Assembly: GCA_965243695.1 (NCBI GenBank)
Contig: CBDEWC010000004.1
Span: 1-64,000 of the forward strand
Origin: JAKVCB01 sp965243695
GTDB taxonomy: Bacteria > Planctomycetota > Planctomycetia > Pirellulales > Lacipirellulaceae
Reading direction: 5' to 3'
Length of the DNA stretch: 64,000 nucleotides
Below the pieces are notes generated by a model, which did not search any database, was not told the DNA's origin, and saw only the letters and a list, made by a program, of their open reading frames with translations. The translations under genes and the position numbers were made by a program. Position 1 is the first letter of the stretch, and each line of letters opens with the position of its first letter. This document shows positions 61,224 to 64,000 of the stretch, one piece after another.

Positions 61224-62771
61224 TTAAACGAGGGCCGGCTCTGTCGCCGCATTGGATGATGTGCCGCCTTGGTATTGTCTCTTGAATTCTGCAATGGACG
61301 CATCCATCTGTGCCTTCAGCTCGTCATCCAAATCCTGTTTCTCATTAATGGCATCGCGGACCTCCGACTTCTGGTCCCGCATAAACGTGAGGAATTTCTC
61401 TTCCCAGGACTTCACTTCGGGGATGGGAACCTGATCGAGGTGCCCACCACTGGCGGCATAGATAATCAACACCTGGTCGACCACATGCATGGGCACGTAT
61501 TGCCCCTGCTTGAGGATTTCGACCATCCGATACCCACGATCCAGGCGGGCTTGGGTGGCTGCATCAAGGTCCGTCCCGAGCTGGGCAAAGGCTTCAAGTT
61601 CGCGGAAGGCTGCCAGGTCAAGTCTTAAGCCGCCGGCAACTTTCTTCATGGCCTTAATCTGCGCGTTACCGCCCACCCGCGAGACCGAAATGCCCGCGTT
61701 CATCGCAGGCTTCACACCGGAAAAAAACAAGTCGGGCTGGAGGTAGATCTGCCCGTCGGTAATCGAGATCACATTGGTCGGAATGTAGGCCGAGACCTCT
61801 CCTTCGAGCGTTTCAATGATCGGCAATGCAGTGAGCGAGCCAGCCCCCAGTTCGTCCGAAAGCTTAGCCGACCGCTCCAATAAACGACTGTGGCAATAGA
61901 AGACATCTCCGGGAAATGCCTCGCGTCCCGGTGGACGCCGCATCAAAAGCGAAAGTTGACGATAGGCAACCGCCTGCTTGCTAAGATCGTCGTAGACAAT
62001 CAGGGCGTGACTACTGTTGAACATGTAGTGTTCTGCCATGGCAGTACCGGCGTAGGCAGCCACGTACTGCAAGGGTGCCGGATCACTTGCACCAGAAACA
62101 ATCACGGTCGTGTAATCCATCGCCCCAACTTCACGCAGTTTCTCCACAACGCCAGCCACGGTGGACTCTTTCTGGCCGATGGCGACATAGAAACATTTCA
62201 CGCCGGAGTCGCGTTGATTGATAATCGTATCGATGGCGACTGCCGTTTTTCCCGTTTTGCGGTCACCAATGATCAGTTCTCGCTGACCACGACCAATCGG
62301 GGTCATCGCGTCGACTGCTTTGATTCCTGACTGAAGTGGTTCACAGACTGGCTGTCGTTCGGCCACTCCGGTGGCAATCACTTCCATCGGACGCCGCTCG
62401 CTGGTCACGATAGGACCTTTGCCGTCGAGCGGATTTCCAAGTGGGTCGACCACCCGGCCGAGCAACTCATCGCCGACCGGGACACTGAGCAGTCGGCCCG
62501 TACTGCGAACTTCGTCGCCTTCGGTAATTCCGAGGTAGTCGCCCAAAATAATGATGCCCACCGAATTCTCTTCGAGGTTGAACGCCAACCCAATGGTGCC
62601 ATCGGCGAACTCGACCATTTCATTGGCCATCACCCCAGAGAGGCCATAAACGCGGGCGATCCCGTCACCAACTTCCAGCACGCGCCCCACCTCACGAACG
62701 TCAATTTGGGAGGTGTATTGGGCAATTTCCTGCTGAATAACTGATGCGATTTCGTCGCTGTTGAACTTCAT
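61224..62771 (-). CDS. atpA: ATP synthase alpha subunit
   Basis: 515 residues. It has the nucleotide-binding P-loop GDRKTGKTAVAIDTIINQ, the segment SLLMRRPPGREAFPGDVFY with the arginine finger region (SVSRVGGNAQIKAMKKVAGG), and the N-terminal crown beginning DEIASVIQQEIAQY. The alpha sites bind but do not hydrolyse ATP. Its start overlaps the end of atpH by four bases, so the two are translationally coupled. Confidence 0.98.
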   Translation of the reverse strand: MKFNSDEIASVIQQEIAQYTSQIDVREVGRVLEVGDGIARVYGLSGVMANEMVEFADGTIGLAFNLEENSVGIIILGDYLGITEGDEVRSTGRLLSVPVGDELLGRVVDPLGNPLDGKGPIVTSERRPMEVIATGVAERQPVCEPLQSGIKAVDAMTPIGRGQRELIIGDRKTGKTAVAIDTIINQRDSGVKCFYVAIGQKESTVAGVVEKLREVGAMDYTTVIVSGASDPAPLQYVAAYAGTAMAEHYMFNSSHALIVYDDLSKQAVAYRQLSLLMRRPPGREAFPGDVFYCHSRLLERSAKLSDELGAGSLTALPIIETLEGEVSAYIPTNVISITDGQIYLQPDLFFSGVKPAMNAGISVSRVGGNAQIKAMKKVAGGLRLDLAAFRELEAFAQLGTDLDAATQARLDRGYRMVEILKQGQYVPMHVVDQVLIIYAASGGHLDQVPIPEVKSWEEKFLTFMRDQKSEVRDAINEKQDLDDELKAQMDASIAEFKRQYQGGTSSNAATEPALV

Positions 62772-63413
62772 CGCGATTCTCCATTAAAAAACGACTCAGG
62801 GTGTGTTTCGATGCCTTCGACGGCTCGAGCAACCATGGCTTTGCGGGCATGCTCAAAGCGGGTTTTGATCGATCCGTCGTAGACGGTATCCCCCACCTTG
62901 ACGACAAATCCGGCGATCAACGAGGGATCAATCCGGACTCTCAACTCTGGCTCAGCCCCGATCGAATCGCGGAGAACCTGAACAAATTCGCTCCTCAGTG
63001 CGTCGCCCATCTCTTCGGCGACCTGCACGTTGACCTCAACTTTACCAACCTGCTTGCTGTACTGACTCTCCACCGACCGTACCACCGTCCGAAGAATCTC
63101 AAGCCTGCCGTGTGCCGATAGAACCTTGAGGAAATTCAGGACTTCTGGCGCCGCCTTGTTGCCAAAGATCCGGTCGAGCAATGTTTCTTTTTCCGCGTGC
63201 CCCACAAGGAGCGATCCAAGTGCCTCCTCGAGTGCCGGAAACTTTTCCAGCACGTCCTCTACCAGCGACACCAACTCCTCAACCAGCTCTGCGGCCCTAT
63301 CGGTCTGGTTAGCCACCCCGAGGAAGGCTTCTGCATAAACCTGCGCAATTTGCTCCTCAACGACGTCCATCACCGTATCGCGGCGGTCCGTGGTGTGGCT
63401 TGTTTCGGGCATA
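62768..63413 (-). CDS. atpH: ATP synthase delta subunit
   Basis: 215 residues. Helical N-terminal domain (EEQIAQVYAEAFLGVANQTD) and the C-terminal DPSLIAGFVVKVGDTVYDGSIKTRF typical of delta/OSCP. It joins F1 to the b-subunit stator. The start is set at the ATG at 63413, which has AGGA six bases upstream; the frame is open further. It overlaps atpA by four bases and follows atpF by 77 bases. Confidence 0.95.
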
Positions 63414-63490
63414 GCATTCCTGTCCGATATAAGGTTCCTGTCCATCCGTAATCCCGACCATCGGGGTTGGGGACGATCTTTCACCTAGCA

Positions 63491-64000
63491 TTAATTATTA
63501 CTCGGCGCCGCTGCAGTCAGCTTGGTTAGCGCTTCGCGGACTAATTCGGCCTGACGACTGGGCGTGACCTGCTCTTGGACCACCTTGCCGGCAAGTTCAA
63601 TCGCAGCATCTGCACTCTTTTGTGCCAATTCATGGAGGGCTGCCTCCTTGGCCACCTCAAGTTCACGCAAGGCGCGATCCGCTTCCTGCTCTGCAGCCTT
63701 CTTGGCTTCGATAATAATCTCGCCCTTCGTGTGCTCAGCATCGCGACGCGCCTCTTCCAGAAGCTCCCGAACCTGGTCGGCAGCCCCGGCGAGTTGCGCC
63801 TCGTGATCCGAGAGCAATCGCTTCGCCTCTTCGTGCTTGGCCGTCGCCTCGGCGATGTTGTCGGAAATCTTCTTTTCCCGTTCGTCCAAGGCCGTGGTAA
63901 TTGCCGGCCAGGCAAACTTGCGTAGCACAAGCAGCAGGGCGCCAAAGACAATTCCTGTCCAGACCGCTAAATCGATGTCGAACAGCAGCGGACTGGGCCC
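63491..64000 (-). CDS. atpF: ATP synthase b subunit (5' end outside window)
   Basis: The frame is open to the window edge, so the true start lies beyond base 64000. At the edge the sequence reads FDIDLAVWTGIVFGALLLVL, the single membrane helix of the b subunit, followed by RKFAWPAITTALDEREKKI and a long charged coiled coil. It is the peripheral stalk that holds F1 against the rotating ring. The ATG at 63928 lies inside the helix end and is not the start. Confidence 0.95.
   Translation of the reverse strand, partial: GPSPLLFDIDLAVWTGIVFGALLLVLRKFAWPAITTALDEREKKISDNIAEATAKHEEAKRLLSDHEAQLAGAADQVRELLEEARRDAEHTKGEIIIEAKKAAEQEADRALRELEVAKEAALHELAQKSADAAIELAGKVVQEQVTPSRQAELVREALTKLTAAAPSNN

Noticed and set aside
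1..64000. tRNA genes, CRISPR arrays, insertion sequences, attachment sites
   Set aside because: All gaps were read for cloverleaf ends, regular repeats and transposase motifs; none was convincing.

Overview
The window looks like a planctomycete chromosome, probably from the order Pirellulales. The evidence is family content: three proteins with PEP-CTERM sorting tails (one with a dockerin-like segment), a DUF1559 protein with a prepilin N-terminus, an adjacent DUF1501 plus PSCyt1/DUF1549/DUF1553 pair, a c-type-haem/SUMF1 fusion, a DUF3500 protein and several Gfo/Idh/MocA oxidoreductases. The DNA is moderately GC-rich. I saw no tRNA, rRNA, CRISPR array, insertion sequence or phage gene.

Layout. 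1-9409 is a respiratory operon on the + strand: the end of oxidase subunit II with a fused cytochrome c, oxidase subunits I and III, a small membrane protein, a dihaem cytochrome c, a Rieske protein, a cytochrome b fused to cytochrome c, a CtaG/polyferredoxin fusion and a YtkA-like membrane protein. It could build a quinol:cytochrome c reductase and its terminal oxidase together. 9420-21100 is accessory metabolism on both strands: a phytanoyl-CoA dioxygenase-like enzyme, a glucose-dehydrogenase-type enzyme, a Gfo/Idh/MocA enzyme, an SDR, a beta-lactamase-fold hydrolase, an SMP-30 lactonase, an FG-GAP protein, an amidohydrolase and a PEP-CTERM protein. 21622-26769 holds secreted and surface proteins. 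26919-37483 is the planctomycete-specific haem/DUF1501 module with an HpcH/HpaI aldolase, a ceramidase-like protein, the SUMF1 fusion and a Tat-exported oxidoreductase.

37589-46719 mixes typA, DUF3500, a fatty acid desaturase, an S4 protein, a SUI1/eIF1-like factor, a TatD-like hydrolase and planctomycete-type proteins of unknown function. 47090-54297 is a housekeeping run: polA, coaE, rho, ribH, nusB, ftsY. 55893-58121 carries amt and glnB (ammonium transport and PII). 58180-64000, minus strand, is the F1Fo ATP synthase operon from atpC back to a cut atpF.

The most unusual signal is the 531-base interval between amt and glnB. It holds two hairpins of about 60 nt with the same architecture and the same loop core (ATCCGCCT). 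Their outer stems differ in sequence but both still pair. Seven loop bases are perfectly complementary to the putative glnB ribosome-binding region, and the matching GGCGGA motif also occurs in a two-unit direct repeat with 20-bp period just upstream. This looks like an undescribed cis-regulatory RNA for nitrogen control. The PII protein itself lacks the T-loop tyrosine that is usually uridylylated. All functional statements rest on reading the sequence and family knowledge; no database search was run.
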